A stretch of 64,000 nucleotides of DNA from Bdellovibrionaceae bacterium UBA3535 (GCA_002376845.1 DFOS01000022.1:1-64000); one strand, 5' to 3'; counted from the stretch's first letter, positions 9,595 through 19,214 are shown. The notes: a model not told the origin generated them from the letters alone. Numbers and translations are program-made.

Positions 9595-9968
9595 TTTTTA
9601 TTTCTCTGTTTTTTAGTTTTGCTATGGCGCAAGATTGCGAGATTCCCTTTCCTTTGAAAACCAAATCCGGTTTGCAGGCGGCTTGCCTAACTTATGAGAA
9701 ATCCTACACAATCGGACATATCGTTTTTTATACTTTCCCCAGAGCTAGAACGGAAAGTGACAAATGGCCCTACGAGTTTCAGTATTTTCAGGACAATAAA
9801 TCCACACGCAACCGCCTCTGCCGGTTATTTGGTGCAAAAAAAGAGTCTCCTAGATCACAAATCAGTGATCCAGCCAAAGAGGCTATCGTATACGATGAAA
9901 ATGGTTTTCATGTGGAGCCTGCAAGCAAAAGCCTTAAGGTGCTAGCTTGCAGTTTGATCGACTACTAA
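9591..9968 (+). CDS. Small exported protein of unknown function
   Basis: 125 residues with a short signal peptide (MIFISLFFSFAMA, probable cut before QDC) and four cysteines that could form disulfides. I recognise no family. It starts with TTG at 9591, which overlaps the sua5 stop (TTGA) and follows AAGGA at good spacing, so it is probably coupled to sua5. It converges on the next gene. Confidence 0.65.
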   Translation: MIFISLFFSFAMAQDCEIPFPLKTKSGLQAACLTYEKSYTIGHIVFYTFPRARTESDKWPYEFQYFQDNKSTRNRLCRLFGAKKESPRSQISDPAKEAIVYDENGFHVEPASKSLKVLACSLIDY

Positions 9969-10048
9969 ATACTATCCCAACGAATTTTGCACTCTTAGCA
10001 ATTGATTCAAAATCTCTTGTACTTCGCTATGTAGAATGCCCAGGTCTT

Positions 10049-11428
10049 CTAAGGTCTTGGCCGCACTTTCTGCATGCGCTTGATTTCGCATATTGATCTG
10101 TTTGGTGCCGCCGCAGTTAACAATTGAATGATGGTCTTCAACTCTGCCTCATGAAATTCTCTTTTTAACATTAGCTCCAAACGATAAAGTTGCATGGGTA
10201 TACTAGATTTTACCGCAGGATTGGAGGCTGTGCTGAGGCGCTGTCCTTGTTGAAAGCCTATGCTTTCTTCGACTTTCACCTTATGAAAGAATTCAAACTC
10301 AAAAACTCGACCATGAAGTGATACATCGGCTTCTGATAATAAAAAGGACTCACTCGTTTTTGGATCTAACATTAACCAATCGGAGCCGTTTTTCACACCC
10401 AAAGCTAAATAGAATTTCTCGGTATATAAGGATCTAGCGATTTCAAAGCCTTGGTTTTGCAAGCTACTAAAATGCATGGCGCCACTTTTCGCATACTTTT
10501 GCAGACTAGCCTCGTGCAAAGAATAAATCTCCCTAAGGGAAGAGGGCAAATCTTCCACAGCAGGTTTTCTAATGATTTGCCGAGAATCTACTATTTTATC
10601 CCCTTGCAGGTACATAATGAATCCATCCTCTGCTAGGAGCTTCACATCCTCTTTAGCATGCAAGCCGCGAAAGGTAGAATTATCCAGCTTTCCCCAGCTC
10701 TTTCCAGGCATTATAAGATCCGGCTTTGCAAAGTAATAAGTAGACTCACCATGATGTAGCAAAAAGGCCTGCTCATTTTGGTTCATCACCTTCACTCTTT
10801 CAATCATAAGCTTGTCTAAGGATTCCACCGTCAGATGACTCTGCTGCAAAAATTCTTCCACCGCTTTTTGGTGAGAAAAAATCAAGTCCTTCGCATATGG
10901 AGACTTTAAGCTTTGCACCAAGTCGTTATTAGGATTTAAATTTTCCTTTGTATATCTGGGTGCAATGGAGACATTGCCATTTTCATAGTAAAAAATAAAA
11001 TCGGAATTTTCTAATTTTCTATTAGAATTTGCCAAGAAACCTATGCCATTTTCGCCCTGCCATATTTGCGGCGCCACTTCTTTGTTCGTAGAAAACAGAT
11101 AAAAGTTCTCGCCTGCGTAGAACAAATAATACTCTTGATTGTTTTCCTTATTCGTTACTTTATGCACTTTTGCAAAAGCCACATCTTTTATTTGTAATTC
11201 CCCATCAATCATAAGTTTACGAATTTCTGCATCATACTTTTGCAATAATTCTATTTTTTCAGGCTGTGACACATTTTTTGTTTGTAAATAGGGATTCTGA
11301 ACCTGAAAGCTCTCTTCATATTTAGCATGGGATTTTTTTGTTATCTCAAATAAAGATTCTACATAGAATAAATCATAACACTGTTTAGCAAAACCAAATG
11401 ACATGAATAGTGTGATTAGAATAGTCAA
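10049..11428 (-). CDS. Exported protein of unknown function, C-terminus probably frameshifted
   Basis: 459 residues after a TTG start with signal peptide MTILITLFMSFGFA. Short beta-repeating segments such as YYLFYAGENFYLF recur, but no family is recognised. A run of seven G lies five bases before the TTG. The frame ends in a basic, atypical tail. A different reverse frame continues from the GCGGCGGC run near 10100 through a helical sequence (AESAAKTLEDLGILHSEVQE) to a stop at 9972, next to the convergent gene's stop. A one-base deletion would explain this and would extend the intact gene to 9972-11428. Confidence 0.65.
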   Translation of the reverse strand: MTILITLFMSFGFAKQCYDLFYVESLFEITKKSHAKYEESFQVQNPYLQTKNVSQPEKIELLQKYDAEIRKLMIDGELQIKDVAFAKVHKVTNKENNQEYYLFYAGENFYLFSTNKEVAPQIWQGENGIGFLANSNRKLENSDFIFYYENGNVSIAPRYTKENLNPNNDLVQSLKSPYAKDLIFSHQKAVEEFLQQSHLTVESLDKLMIERVKVMNQNEQAFLLHHGESTYYFAKPDLIMPGKSWGKLDNSTFRGLHAKEDVKLLAEDGFIMYLQGDKIVDSRQIIRKPAVEDLPSSLREIYSLHEASLQKYAKSGAMHFSSLQNQGFEIARSLYTEKFYLALGVKNGSDWLMLDPKTSESFLLSEADVSLHGRVFEFEFFHKVKVEESIGFQQGQRLSTASNPAVKSSIPMQLYRLELMLKREFHEAELKTIIQLLTAAAPNRSICEIKRMQKVRPRP

Positions 11429-11534
11429 AGCATCCCCCCCGGGTCGATGGGACTAAATTGAATCCTCTTTGTGAAAATTACTAGTTAAGTGGGTAAAAAT
11501 GTAAATTTGCCAATGAAGTGCAACATAATAGAAT

Positions 11535-11565
11535 AAAAAGCTTACTAGAATAGCCTGAGCTTTTT
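11535..11565 (-). terminator. Candidate terminator after ffh
   Basis: AAAAAGCT and AGCTTTTT form an 8-bp inverted repeat with a 15-base loop, 20 bases after the ffh stop and ending in a T-run on the minus strand. The stem is AT-rich and therefore weak. Confidence 0.4.
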
Positions 11566-11584
11566 GTATGTATAAGATACGGTT

Positions 11585-12970
11585 TTAGAACGGAAAACCG
11601 CCTGGGCCCTTACCGCCGCCCTTCATGCCAGGAAAGCCTCCACCGCCGCCAAGTCCTGGAAAGCCCCCGCCTCCCATACGCATCATTTGCGACATCATCT
11701 TTTTTGCCTGCTCAAACTGTTTGATAAATTTGTTGATGTCTTTCACCTCGGTGCCGCTTCCTTTTGCAATGCGGGCCCTACGTGAACCGTTTAGAATTTT
11801 TGGCTCGGCACGCTCTTTCGGCGTCATAGAACGGATAATGGCCTCAATTTTTTTGATCTCATCATCAGGCGGCGCCATATTCTTCATCTGCTTTTTCATC
11901 TGCCCCATGCCAGGCAACATATCCATGACACCACTTAGTCCGCCTAGTTTTTTCATTTGCTGAATTTGGGCCAGAAAATCTTCCAGGGTGAATTGCCCTT
12001 TGGACATTTTTTTTGCCTGCTTTTCGGCTTCCTTTTCATCCACAAGCTCTTTGGCTTTTTCTACCAAAGATAAAACATCCCCCATATCCAGTATACGAGA
12101 GGCCAAGCGATCTGGATAAAAGATTTCAAGATCTGCAACCTTTTCTCCTGCACCCATAAATTTGATGGGGATTCCTGTGGCTTCACGAATGCTCAAGGCT
12201 GCCCCGCCGCGTGCATCCCCATCAATTTTTGTAAGAATCAGGCCGCTTAGAGACATTTGCTCATGAAAAGCTTCTGCAACATTAAGAGCCTGTTGCCCTA
12301 GCATAGCGTCCGCAACTAGCAGGCTCTCTTGCGGCGGCAGAGCTTCTTTCATATTTTTTAACTCGCTCATTAAGTCCGCATCCACCTGCAAGCGGCCGGC
12401 AGTATCCACAATCATCACTTCTATCATATTGTCAGCCGCCCACTTTTTTGCTTGCTTTAAAATCTCTAGGGGATCTTGAATTTGGCTTGAATCAAAACAT
12501 GGAAGATCGTTCTTTTTTCCTAGCGTGAGCAATTGATCTTTTGCTGCCGGACGATAAACATCTGCTGGAATCAAGCCAGGTTTTTTAGAATATTTCTTCC
12601 GAATATGTAGAGCCAATTTGGCAGCCGTAGTCGTTTTACCCGCACCTTGTAGACCAACCAAAAAAATTACCGCCGGCTTTTCTCGCAAATTAAGCTCACT
12701 TACCTCTGAGCCCAAAAGACTGGTCAATTCTTCATGCACGATCTTAACAAATTGTTCACCGGGCGAGACCGAGGCCAAAACCTCTTGGCCAAGAGCTTTT
12801 TGCTTTACTCTTTCAATAAAGGTTTTGACCACCTTGAAATTCACATCTGCTTCTAAAAGATGAAGGCGTACCTCTTTAACGGCATCCTGGATGTTCTTTT
12901 CGTTAATCTTGCCTTTGCCTTTTAAATTTTTAACAACACCGGTCAATTTGTCGGATAGTGATTCAAACAT
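11585..12970 (-). CDS. ffh: Signal recognition particle GTPase Ffh
   Basis: SRP54 homologue that delivers nascent inner-membrane proteins to FtsY. The N domain is followed by a G domain with P-loop GLQGAGKTT, VDTAGRLQ and TKIDGDARGG, then a methionine-rich M domain (MSKGQFTLEDFLAQIQQMKK) and a glycine-rich tail. I start at 12970 (MFESLSDKL), the usual Ffh beginning; the frame stays open 12 codons further but without family similarity. The tail is unusually rich in GGGG/FPG repeats. The 4.5S RNA gene is not seen nearby. Confidence 0.96.
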   Translation of the reverse strand: MFESLSDKLTGVVKNLKGKGKINEKNIQDAVKEVRLHLLEADVNFKVVKTFIERVKQKALGQEVLASVSPGEQFVKIVHEELTSLLGSEVSELNLREKPAVIFLVGLQGAGKTTTAAKLALHIRKKYSKKPGLIPADVYRPAAKDQLLTLGKKNDLPCFDSSQIQDPLEILKQAKKWAADNMIEVMIVDTAGRLQVDADLMSELKNMKEALPPQESLLVADAMLGQQALNVAEAFHEQMSLSGLILTKIDGDARGGAALSIREATGIPIKFMGAGEKVADLEIFYPDRLASRILDMGDVLSLVEKAKELVDEKEAEKQAKKMSKGQFTLEDFLAQIQQMKKLGGLSGVMDMLPGMGQMKKQMKNMAPPDDEIKKIEAIIRSMTPKERAEPKILNGSRRARIAKGSGTEVKDINKFIKQFEQAKKMMSQMMRMGGGGFPGLGGGGGFPGMKGGGKGPGGFPF

Positions 12971-13015
12971 GGCAACTAACTTGACTGTCTTTTGCTTATA
13001 GATCAACCTTTTTTT

Positions 13016-13720
13016 ATGATCAAAGTCCTACGAATTGTGCTAATGTGGTCGTGGTTTGTTATAAGCACTAGCATTCTATCGCTGGTATTAATTTTTCGCC
13101 GCGGCAATGTTCATAACGGAGTATTCATCACGCATCCTGTGGGGCAAGTGGTGCTAAAAATCCTCGGCTTAAAGCTCGACATTGAAAATTATGAAAAGCT
13201 CGAAACCTCACAGCCCTGCGTTTATATAAGCAATCACCAAAGTCTTTTGGACGTATTTACTTTTTGTGCCTTTTTCCCCCATAAAACCTTTGTGGTGGCA
13301 AAAAAATCGCTACGTTATACGCCGTTTTTTGGGTGGGGATTTTCCTTGAGTAACAATATCTATATTGACCGCAAAAATCGTAGCAAAGCGGTAAAAGAAA
13401 TGGCCAAAGCAGAGGAGCGCATTCGCCAAGGCTGGTCGTTTTTTGTTTTCCCCGAGGGCACTCGCTCTAGAGGTAAGGGATTGGGGCAATTCAAAAAAGG
13501 TGCTTTTCATGTGGCTATGAATACCGGAGTTCCCATTGTGCCATGGATTTGTCAGACCTATCGGCACGATTGGAATTCGTTAAAAACGCAAACCATCAAA
13601 ATGAAAGTTTTGGACCCTTTTTATTTAGATAAAAACAAAAATCTAGATGAACAAATACAAAAAATTAGAAATTCAGTTCTTGAATATCTGAATGAGGAAA
13701 GCCCCGGTAAACAGCCGTAA
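13016..13720 (+). CDS. plsC: 1-acyl-sn-glycerol-3-phosphate acyltransferase (PlsC family)
   Basis: Adds the second acyl chain in phospholipid synthesis at the inner membrane. The acyltransferase motifs NHQSLLD (HX4D) and FPEGTRSRG are present after an N-terminal membrane segment; VPIVPW is a third family block. About 234 residues from the ATG at 13016, which fits PlsC; a TTG at 12992 would add eight residues. It is divergent from ffh with very little space between, and its 3' end overlaps the next gene on the opposite strand by 56 bases. Confidence 0.85.
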   Translation: MIKVLRIVLMWSWFVISTSILSLVLIFRRGNVHNGVFITHPVGQVVLKILGLKLDIENYEKLETSQPCVYISNHQSLLDVFTFCAFFPHKTFVVAKKSLRYTPFFGWGFSLSNNIYIDRKNRSKAVKEMAKAEERIRQGWSFFVFPEGTRSRGKGLGQFKKGAFHVAMNTGVPIVPWICQTYRHDWNSLKTQTIKMKVLDPFYLDKNKNLDEQIQKIRNSVLEYLNEESPGKQP

Positions 13721-14453
13721 CTCGCTGGTAAGAAACTTGTACCAAGGTTTCGAGATGTCGCTCTCTTTCTACATGCAAAGGCTCTAAAAAACTTAGTTGC
13801 AATTTGATTTCCTTTTTCAAAAGAAGATTGAAAAAATGCTTAGGAAATCGCATATCGCCATACCAACATATCTCATCGCGGTTGTTTTTAGAAACTGGGA
13901 CTCCATCAATGCTCAAATACTGCAAACAAAAAGGTTGAATGGCTTTTTCTGCGTAGATGGCCGCATTGTAAAGGGGTTTTCGAAAACGCAGAATTTCATC
14001 GCCGTTGGTGCTAGTTGCCTCAGGAAAAATGGTAACGTTTAGGCCTTTTTCTAAGCCTGTGGTAATTTCTTGAATTTCTTTTCTAAGGTTTTCTTTATTT
14101 CGTCTTTCCACAAATAAACAACCACCTATGCGGCAAAGAAAGCCTAAGATTGGTACCTCACGAATTTCTACTGATGTAACAAAATTTGTGGGCACGGTAG
14201 CGGCCATAACAAATACATCTAGATAGGACATATGATTGCCCACCAAAAGATGATTCTCTTTTATGGGACTGCCTTCTATGCTAACTTTCACGTTCATATA
14301 ACGTAGAGCTTTTTGACAGTGATTATGCAGCAAGAGAGCTATCCGTTTTCTTGTTTCCCATGGATCTTTTGTTGTTAGGTGAATCCATGTGGCATACAAC
14401 AAGTAGCGGCTAAGATAGAAACCAAAACCAATCAATCTAAAAAACAATCTCAT
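13665..14453 (-). CDS. PlsC-family acyltransferase, likely lyso-ornithine lipid acyltransferase (OlsA-like)
   Basis: 262 residues with the acyltransferase motifs NHMSYLD (HX4D) and FPEATSTNG, where the usual EGT is EAT. It is coupled by ATGA overlap (14450-14453) to an OlsB-like gene. In many bacteria OlsB and OlsA together make ornithine lipids, so the neighbour suggests that it O-acylates lyso-ornithine lipid. An ordinary PlsC paralogue remains possible. The last 56 bases overlap the plsC coding end head-on. Confidence 0.75.
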   Translation of the reverse strand: MRLFFRLIGFGFYLSRYLLYATWIHLTTKDPWETRKRIALLLHNHCQKALRYMNVKVSIEGSPIKENHLLVGNHMSYLDVFVMAATVPTNFVTSVEIREVPILGFLCRIGGCLFVERRNKENLRKEIQEITTGLEKGLNVTIFPEATSTNGDEILRFRKPLYNAAIYAEKAIQPFCLQYLSIDGVPVSKNNRDEICWYGDMRFPKHFFNLLLKKEIKLQLSFLEPLHVERERHLETLVQVSYQRVTAVYRGFPHSDIQELNF

Positions 14454-15202
14454 ATATAGGACCTAGAAAAATAATGCTTTTGATATCTTTTATCTAAATC
14501 CTTTACATCAAGCAATGTGAAAAAATCAGCGCACTTCCATGCCTTGTCCCAGGCGGGATCTGATACCACTTTGGCACCAGCTCGAAGATAGGATTGTAGC
14601 AAGCCAGGCAACTCTGCCTCTTGCTTATCAGAAGCCATAATGGGATAGTTAATAAGTGGACGGATCCCATACATTGGCTCTTGCATATATTTGATCTTTG
14701 CCACCGTGGCCAAGCAATCTTTTGAATTTAAAAATATAGAGGTGCAGCCAAACAGATATTTCGCGTTCAAAAAAGTCATATAAGCGGCAATACCGCGCCA
14801 TAACAAATCAATGCTTCTGCCGCTACGGTAATCCGGGTGTATGCAAGCCCGGCCCAACTCGATTTTCACTCCCTCAGTTTGTAAAAAATCCCCCAAATCA
14901 AACTCCGTTTCGGAGTAAAAACGGTCTGAAAAAACATCGGATATCATTCTATAGGTACCAATCACTTGTTTTTTCTCTAGGTCTTCAATTAAAATATGAT
15001 CGGCAAAGACATCGAACTCATCCACATCAAGCCGGTCTTCATCTTGCAGGAACACGCGGCTTCGAAGCTGCAAGGCCTTGTACAAGCTAACTTGATCATC
15101 CGCTACATAGACTCGGTATTTACCAAAAATAAAATCGAAGTGATTTTTAGCGCGAAAACGCCTAGTTGATTCAAATTCATTAACAGGAAATAGAATTTCC
15201 AT
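14450..15202 (-). CDS. OlsB-like acyl-ACP-dependent N-acyltransferase (GNAT, Acetyltransf_5)
   Basis: 250 residues resembling ornithine N-acyltransferase OlsB and the haemolysin-like acyltransferases. RSRVFLQDEDRLDVDEFD, IGTYRMI and ELGRACIHPDYR followed by LLWRGIAAYM match the family core. The predicted role is transfer of a 3-hydroxyacyl chain from ACP to ornithine. It is placed directly before the OlsA-like gene with overlapping codons. Its start overlaps the end of the M20 peptidase gene by 23 bases. Confidence 0.78.
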   Translation of the reverse strand: MEILFPVNEFESTRRFRAKNHFDFIFGKYRVYVADDQVSLYKALQLRSRVFLQDEDRLDVDEFDVFADHILIEDLEKKQVIGTYRMISDVFSDRFYSETEFDLGDFLQTEGVKIELGRACIHPDYRSGRSIDLLWRGIAAYMTFLNAKYLFGCTSIFLNSKDCLATVAKIKYMQEPMYGIRPLINYPIMASDKQEAELPGLLQSYLRAGAKVVSDPAWDKAWKCADFFTLLDVKDLDKRYQKHYFSRSYI

Positions 15203-16376
15203 AGCTAGCCTCCATGCGCTGGGCCAAGCTGTTGAGCAAGCTACAGAAGGCCTCAGATCTTGTTGTTAAACTAGGTATGTAGACACTTTCATCTTGCCTA
15301 TGCATACCGTTGGCGATCGGTCCAAATCCGTCTAGACACACATTGTTTTTAGTATTGAGATAACATAAATCCGAAGCACCGCCACTAGCCGCTATATCTG
15401 GCCGTCGCTTCTCTAATCTTTCTACAGTATCCAGATAAGTCTGTACAAAATCATAGGTGGAATTTTGATTTCGCATGGGAGGGCAAAAATCGTGGACTTC
15501 AAAATCATATTGTACACTTTCGCCAAAAATATTTTTCGCAATGTCTGCACGAAAAATACGGTGAAGCTTTGGCAAAAAGACATTCAAATCCTCTATTTCA
15601 GAAAAACGTATATCAATTTTGGCTCGCACCAAGCCGCAGACGATATTAAATGTAGAAGTGTTGGACTGAATACTTCCCAGATGTAGGCGTAGATCATTAT
15701 GCGGTGAAACTTGTTTTAACAATTTTTGGTATTTTTGCGAAAAATCATGGAAGGCATTGAGCTCTTCGCCCTTTGCCCGGCCACAATGCGCCTCAATCCC
15801 CTTGGCAATCACCTCTACCCAGTAATTGCCATTTCTTTGGTTGATGATATCGCCATCACCCAGTGCGGGCTCAAAGCCAAAACAAAAATCCAGGTTCTTT
15901 TTAATTTGCTGAAAATAATTCTGAAATGAGGGAGAGCCGATCTCCTCTTCTGAGGAAATGATCACCCGTATTTCGAAGGGAATGCTCTGTCTAGCCACCA
16001 AAAATTTACGAAGTGCCGCCAACATGGTAATGATACCGCCTTTATTGTCCGCAACTCCTGGCCCTATAATATAATCACCGTTTATTTTAATATGTCTTTT
16101 CCAACGAAGTGTGGCTACTGTGTCCGCATGGGCAACTAGGGCGATCTTTAATGGATTTTTAGCATTGGATTTGTATGTGCTTTCCAGCAGCGGCACGTTA
16201 GCATTATCACCTTTGACAAAATGATTTTCAAAGCCCAGCTTTGCCAGCTCTTCGGCAGCGTAGGCAATAACCTTCTGGATTCCTCGAGCTTGCGAGCCCG
16301 CAGAGGCGATTCTTGAGACCTTGTACAATTCATCCAGTATTTGGTTCTGCTTCCTTGCAAAAATATTGGTTAACAA
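15180..16376 (-). CDS. M20-family zinc peptidase (carboxypeptidase/deacylase type)
   Basis: 398 residues with the zinc-site order of M20 enzymes: VAHADTV (His and Asp), GPGVADNKGG (bridging Asp), SSEEEIGS (catalytic Glu and ligand Glu), GFEPAL, and a dimerisation-domain histidine in IEAHCGR. The substrate is unknown; relatives include glutamate carboxypeptidase and ArgE/DapE-like enzymes. Being coupled to the OlsB gene it may handle an amino-acid conjugate, but that is speculation. No signal peptide is seen, so it is probably cytoplasmic. Confidence 0.85.
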   Translation of the reverse strand: MLTNIFARKQNQILDELYKVSRIASAGSQARGIQKVIAYAAEELAKLGFENHFVKGDNANVPLLESTYKSNAKNPLKIALVAHADTVATLRWKRHIKINGDYIIGPGVADNKGGIITMLAALRKFLVARQSIPFEIRVIISSEEEIGSPSFQNYFQQIKKNLDFCFGFEPALGDGDIINQRNGNYWVEVIAKGIEAHCGRAKGEELNAFHDFSQKYQKLLKQVSPHNDLRLHLGSIQSNTSTFNIVCGLVRAKIDIRFSEIEDLNVFLPKLHRIFRADIAKNIFGESVQYDFEVHDFCPPMRNQNSTYDFVQTYLDTVERLEKRRPDIAASGGASDLCYLNTKNNVCLDGFGPIANGMHRQDESVYIPSLTTRSEAFCSLLNSLAQRMEASYGNSISC

Positions 16377-16519
16377 TATGCCTCCTACTTGTTTTACAAT
16401 TCCATTCCTTCATCCAGATTCTGTTAGCAATATGTTAGATATTGATTAGAAAGCAAGACTTTTGTTATTTTTAGACATGAATAACCAGAGATCTTAGAGC
16501 AGCGAATAGTAAAAAGACC

Positions 16520-16681
16520 TTAGCGCTCATAAGAGGTGAGCTGTGCCAATGTTTTTACCTTTCCGTTTTTTACAGATTTCACATATAAGGGCAAGGGCAT
16601 TTTATCACTTATGGCGATCATGAACTCTTCGTTTGATTTACCCGTATTATATAGAAGAATTGTCTCATTTTGAGATGTCAT
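16520..16681 (-). CDS. Small 53-residue ORF of unknown function
   Basis: Opens with ATG (16679-16681) and ends with TAA (16520-16522). The predicted product begins MTSQNETILLYNTGKSNEEF and ends with a lysine-rich strand and LAQLTSYER. Composition is protein-like, but no convincing Shine-Dalgarno precedes it. It sits alone in a 410-base gap (16377-16786); the rest of that gap shows nothing else I can name. Confidence 0.45.
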   Translation of the reverse strand: MTSQNETILLYNTGKSNEEFMIAISDKMPLPLYVKSVKNGKVKTLAQLTSYER

Positions 16682-16786
16682 TATTTTTTACGAGTTACAA
16701 TTTATGAACAATTAAAAACCACTGAATGCAATTTATAGACGTTTAACAGGCATCCGAATTGCACCAAAATTTGTAGGGGGATAAAA

Positions 16787-17179
16787 ATGATCGCGCACAT
16801 TCCAATACTATTAAGCCTGATTTTATACGCCCAAAAGACTTCGGCTGATCCAAACGAAATCAATACACGCAGCTCACAAGGAAAAACCGAGGGTGTATCC
16901 GTAGAGATGCGCAGCCCTAATGCAGACCTAGAAACGCTTGATAAAATGCAAAAATTAACTGCACTACGAGTTTCTATCGAAGTTCTTGATTCCTTTGCTT
17001 CGTCAGAGGACATGGACCAGACTAAGATTGAACGTTTGATTGAAGAATATGAAAGACTGGCTAGCACTTTGGATGAATCGCAGCTGACAGAGCTAAAACT
17101 GAATGAGCAAAACTCACAAAGTCAGGGCTCTAGCTTTGAAGAAGTCATACAAAAGTACAAGTCAAAAGCATCTAAATAA
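16787..17179 (+). CDS. Small exported protein of unknown function
   Basis: 130 residues: a signal peptide (MIAHIPILLSLILYAQKTSA) then a soluble, acidic helical region with heptad-like spacing (LEEYERLASTLDESQLTELK). No family is recognised. The ATG at 16787 follows a G5 Shine-Dalgarno at 16776-16780. It is convergent with the OPT transporter. Confidence 0.65.
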   Translation: MIAHIPILLSLILYAQKTSADPNEINTRSSQGKTEGVSVEMRSPNADLETLDKMQKLTALRVSIEVLDSFASSEDMDQTKIERLIEEYERLASTLDESQLTELKLNEQNSQSQGSSFEEVIQKYKSKASK

Positions 17180-17235
17180 GAGCAAGACCTTTATTTTTTA
17201 GCTTGGCAAAGTCCGTCGAGAATTTGACTACCCTA

Positions 17236-19101
17236 CTACTTCTTAGCTAATCGATGTAAAAAGAAAGCAACCCCAATAAATGCGGCTAGCGATACAATCT
17301 CTCGTACAGCCTGCGCTATACCATCAATGGCAATATTGAAGTTCAAATATAGCACCACCGCTACCAGCACGCCCATCAAAGCTTCTCCAGCAATAAAGCC
17401 ACTAGAAACCAAAACGCCAAGATCTTTCGCCTCGGACTCTTGCTTTTTCTTTTTATGCACATAGTAACGAATCAAGCCGCCCACCAACATGGGAACCGCA
17501 AGAGTAATTGGTAAGTAAATCCCCACCGCTACCGGCATAAGATGCAAGCGAAAGCTGGATTCCTTGCGCTTTAAAACACCATCCATCACCAAGATGACAA
17601 CGCCAATCAGGGCTCCGTAGCCGATCATATTATAGGGCAAATTACCATCACCAAATAGCGCCTGGGTGATCGAAGCAAAAAGTGTTGCCTGAGGTGCTTT
17701 AAGACCTTCACCAATAACATAAGCTTCATGAAGAAGCGTAAGAACGGGAGCAATCACAAAGGCGGGAATGGTCACACCAATGATCTGTGCAATTTGTTGC
17801 GATCTTGGTGTTGCCTTCAAAATCGCGCCAGTTTTTAAGTCTTGCGAGCAGTCTCCAGCTGAACAGGCCGCACAGCAAACAACGGCTGCCACCCCTAGGG
17901 TAGCCAAAATTGCCGACTCTCCCTTAAAGCCCAGCACCAAAAAGAACGCAGCCGTACCCAAAAGTGCAGAAATTGTCATACCAGAAACAGGGTTGTTGGA
18001 GCTTCCAACCAAGCCCACGATATAGCTAGAGACCGCCACAAATAAAAAAGAGACCAAAAACATCAAGCCCGTAGTTAAAACCGATAAAAGGTGATCCCCT
18101 ATAAAGATCTCGTACAAATAAAACATCACGATCAAACACAGAAGAAATATACTTAGCATGGCAACTAGGGAGATATCGCGATCCTCTTGTACAATATTAT
18201 GCGCTTGATCTTTTTGGGAATAGGCATCCTTTAAGCCCCCTATTCCAGAGGCAATCCCCTTGCGAACAGAGACTATGGACCATAAACCTCCCACGATCAT
18301 GGCTCCTACACCTAAATAACGAATTTGGCTTGACCATAAGGTCCAGGCTATATCCAAGGGGACCTCTGCCTGCAAAGCTTCAGGGATGCCAAAAAGCGGT
18401 ATCCCCACAAGCCAACCTATTGAACCACCAATAAATACCAAAACAGCGACTTGCAGACCCACAATATAGCCAACCCCTAAAAGTGCCGGCGAGGCATCAA
18501 GGCCCAAAAAGCCGATTCGCCCCATGGCCGAAAAAGCGATGGCTACTTCGCCAGTAAAGATTTTAAAGCCGCTAGAAAGCAATTTAAAAATCGCTCCAAC
18601 GCCAACACCTTTTAGGATGGTGGACAAACCAATTTTCGCATCTTCGACGCTACCTTCTGCCGACTCCAATACCGTGGCACAGGCAACGCCCTCTGGATAA
18701 ATCAAATCTTTATCTTCGACTATAAGGGCACGTCTTAAGGGTACCATAAAGATAATACCCAAAAGACCACCGCTAATGGCGATTGCCGTGGTTTGAACAA
18801 AATCAAAATCCGACCATGCACCAACAATTACAAGCGCCGGCAAGGTGAAGATGATCCCTGCAGCTAAGGACTCACCTGCTGAAGCCATGGTTTGTACGAT
18901 ATTGGATTCATATTTGTTGCTTTTGCGGAAAATGCCCTTCATGACTCCCATGGCGATTACGGCAGCCGGAATGGAGGCAGAAACTGTCATCCCTGCATAA
19001 AGACCTAAATATACGTTGGCGGCAGTCATAACAATGGCAATGACGATGCCCAGGCCAATGGATAAGGGACTTAATTCTACTAGTTTTGCCGGCTTCTGCA
19101 T
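17236..19101 (-). CDS. OPT-family oligopeptide transporter
   Basis: 621 residues with about 15 hydrophobic segments. Family signatures include NVYLGLYAGMTVSASIPAAV near the N-terminus, IVQTMASAGESLAAGIIFTL, and GSSNNPVSGMTISALL in the middle. OPT proteins are proton-coupled importers of peptides, modified amino acids or metal chelates; the substrate here is unknown. The length is typical for bacterial members. It stands alone on this strand. Confidence 0.9.
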   Translation of the reverse strand: MQKPAKLVELSPLSIGLGIVIAIVMTAANVYLGLYAGMTVSASIPAAVIAMGVMKGIFRKSNKYESNIVQTMASAGESLAAGIIFTLPALVIVGAWSDFDFVQTTAIAISGGLLGIIFMVPLRRALIVEDKDLIYPEGVACATVLESAEGSVEDAKIGLSTILKGVGVGAIFKLLSSGFKIFTGEVAIAFSAMGRIGFLGLDASPALLGVGYIVGLQVAVLVFIGGSIGWLVGIPLFGIPEALQAEVPLDIAWTLWSSQIRYLGVGAMIVGGLWSIVSVRKGIASGIGGLKDAYSQKDQAHNIVQEDRDISLVAMLSIFLLCLIVMFYLYEIFIGDHLLSVLTTGLMFLVSFLFVAVSSYIVGLVGSSNNPVSGMTISALLGTAAFFLVLGFKGESAILATLGVAAVVCCAACSAGDCSQDLKTGAILKATPRSQQIAQIIGVTIPAFVIAPVLTLLHEAYVIGEGLKAPQATLFASITQALFGDGNLPYNMIGYGALIGVVILVMDGVLKRKESSFRLHLMPVAVGIYLPITLAVPMLVGGLIRYYVHKKKKQESEAKDLGVLVSSGFIAGEALMGVLVAVVLYLNFNIAIDGIAQAVREIVSLAAFIGVAFFLHRLAKK

Positions 19102-19214
19102 AAATTACTCCTATGCCAAAATGAAAGCGGCAAACTAATGGAAAACCAACAGATATGCATCAAATGATTGCAATTTTTGAAATTAATATTGGGTTATTGC
19201 TAAGGCTTTAGGCT

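Noticed and set aside
9374..9664. 96-codon minus-strand frame over the end of sua5
   Set aside because: Antisense to sua5 and the next signal peptide; no family features.
11441..11584. 4.5S SRP RNA gene beside ffh
   Set aside because: No long SRP-type hairpin with the conserved GGAA-loop region is seen.
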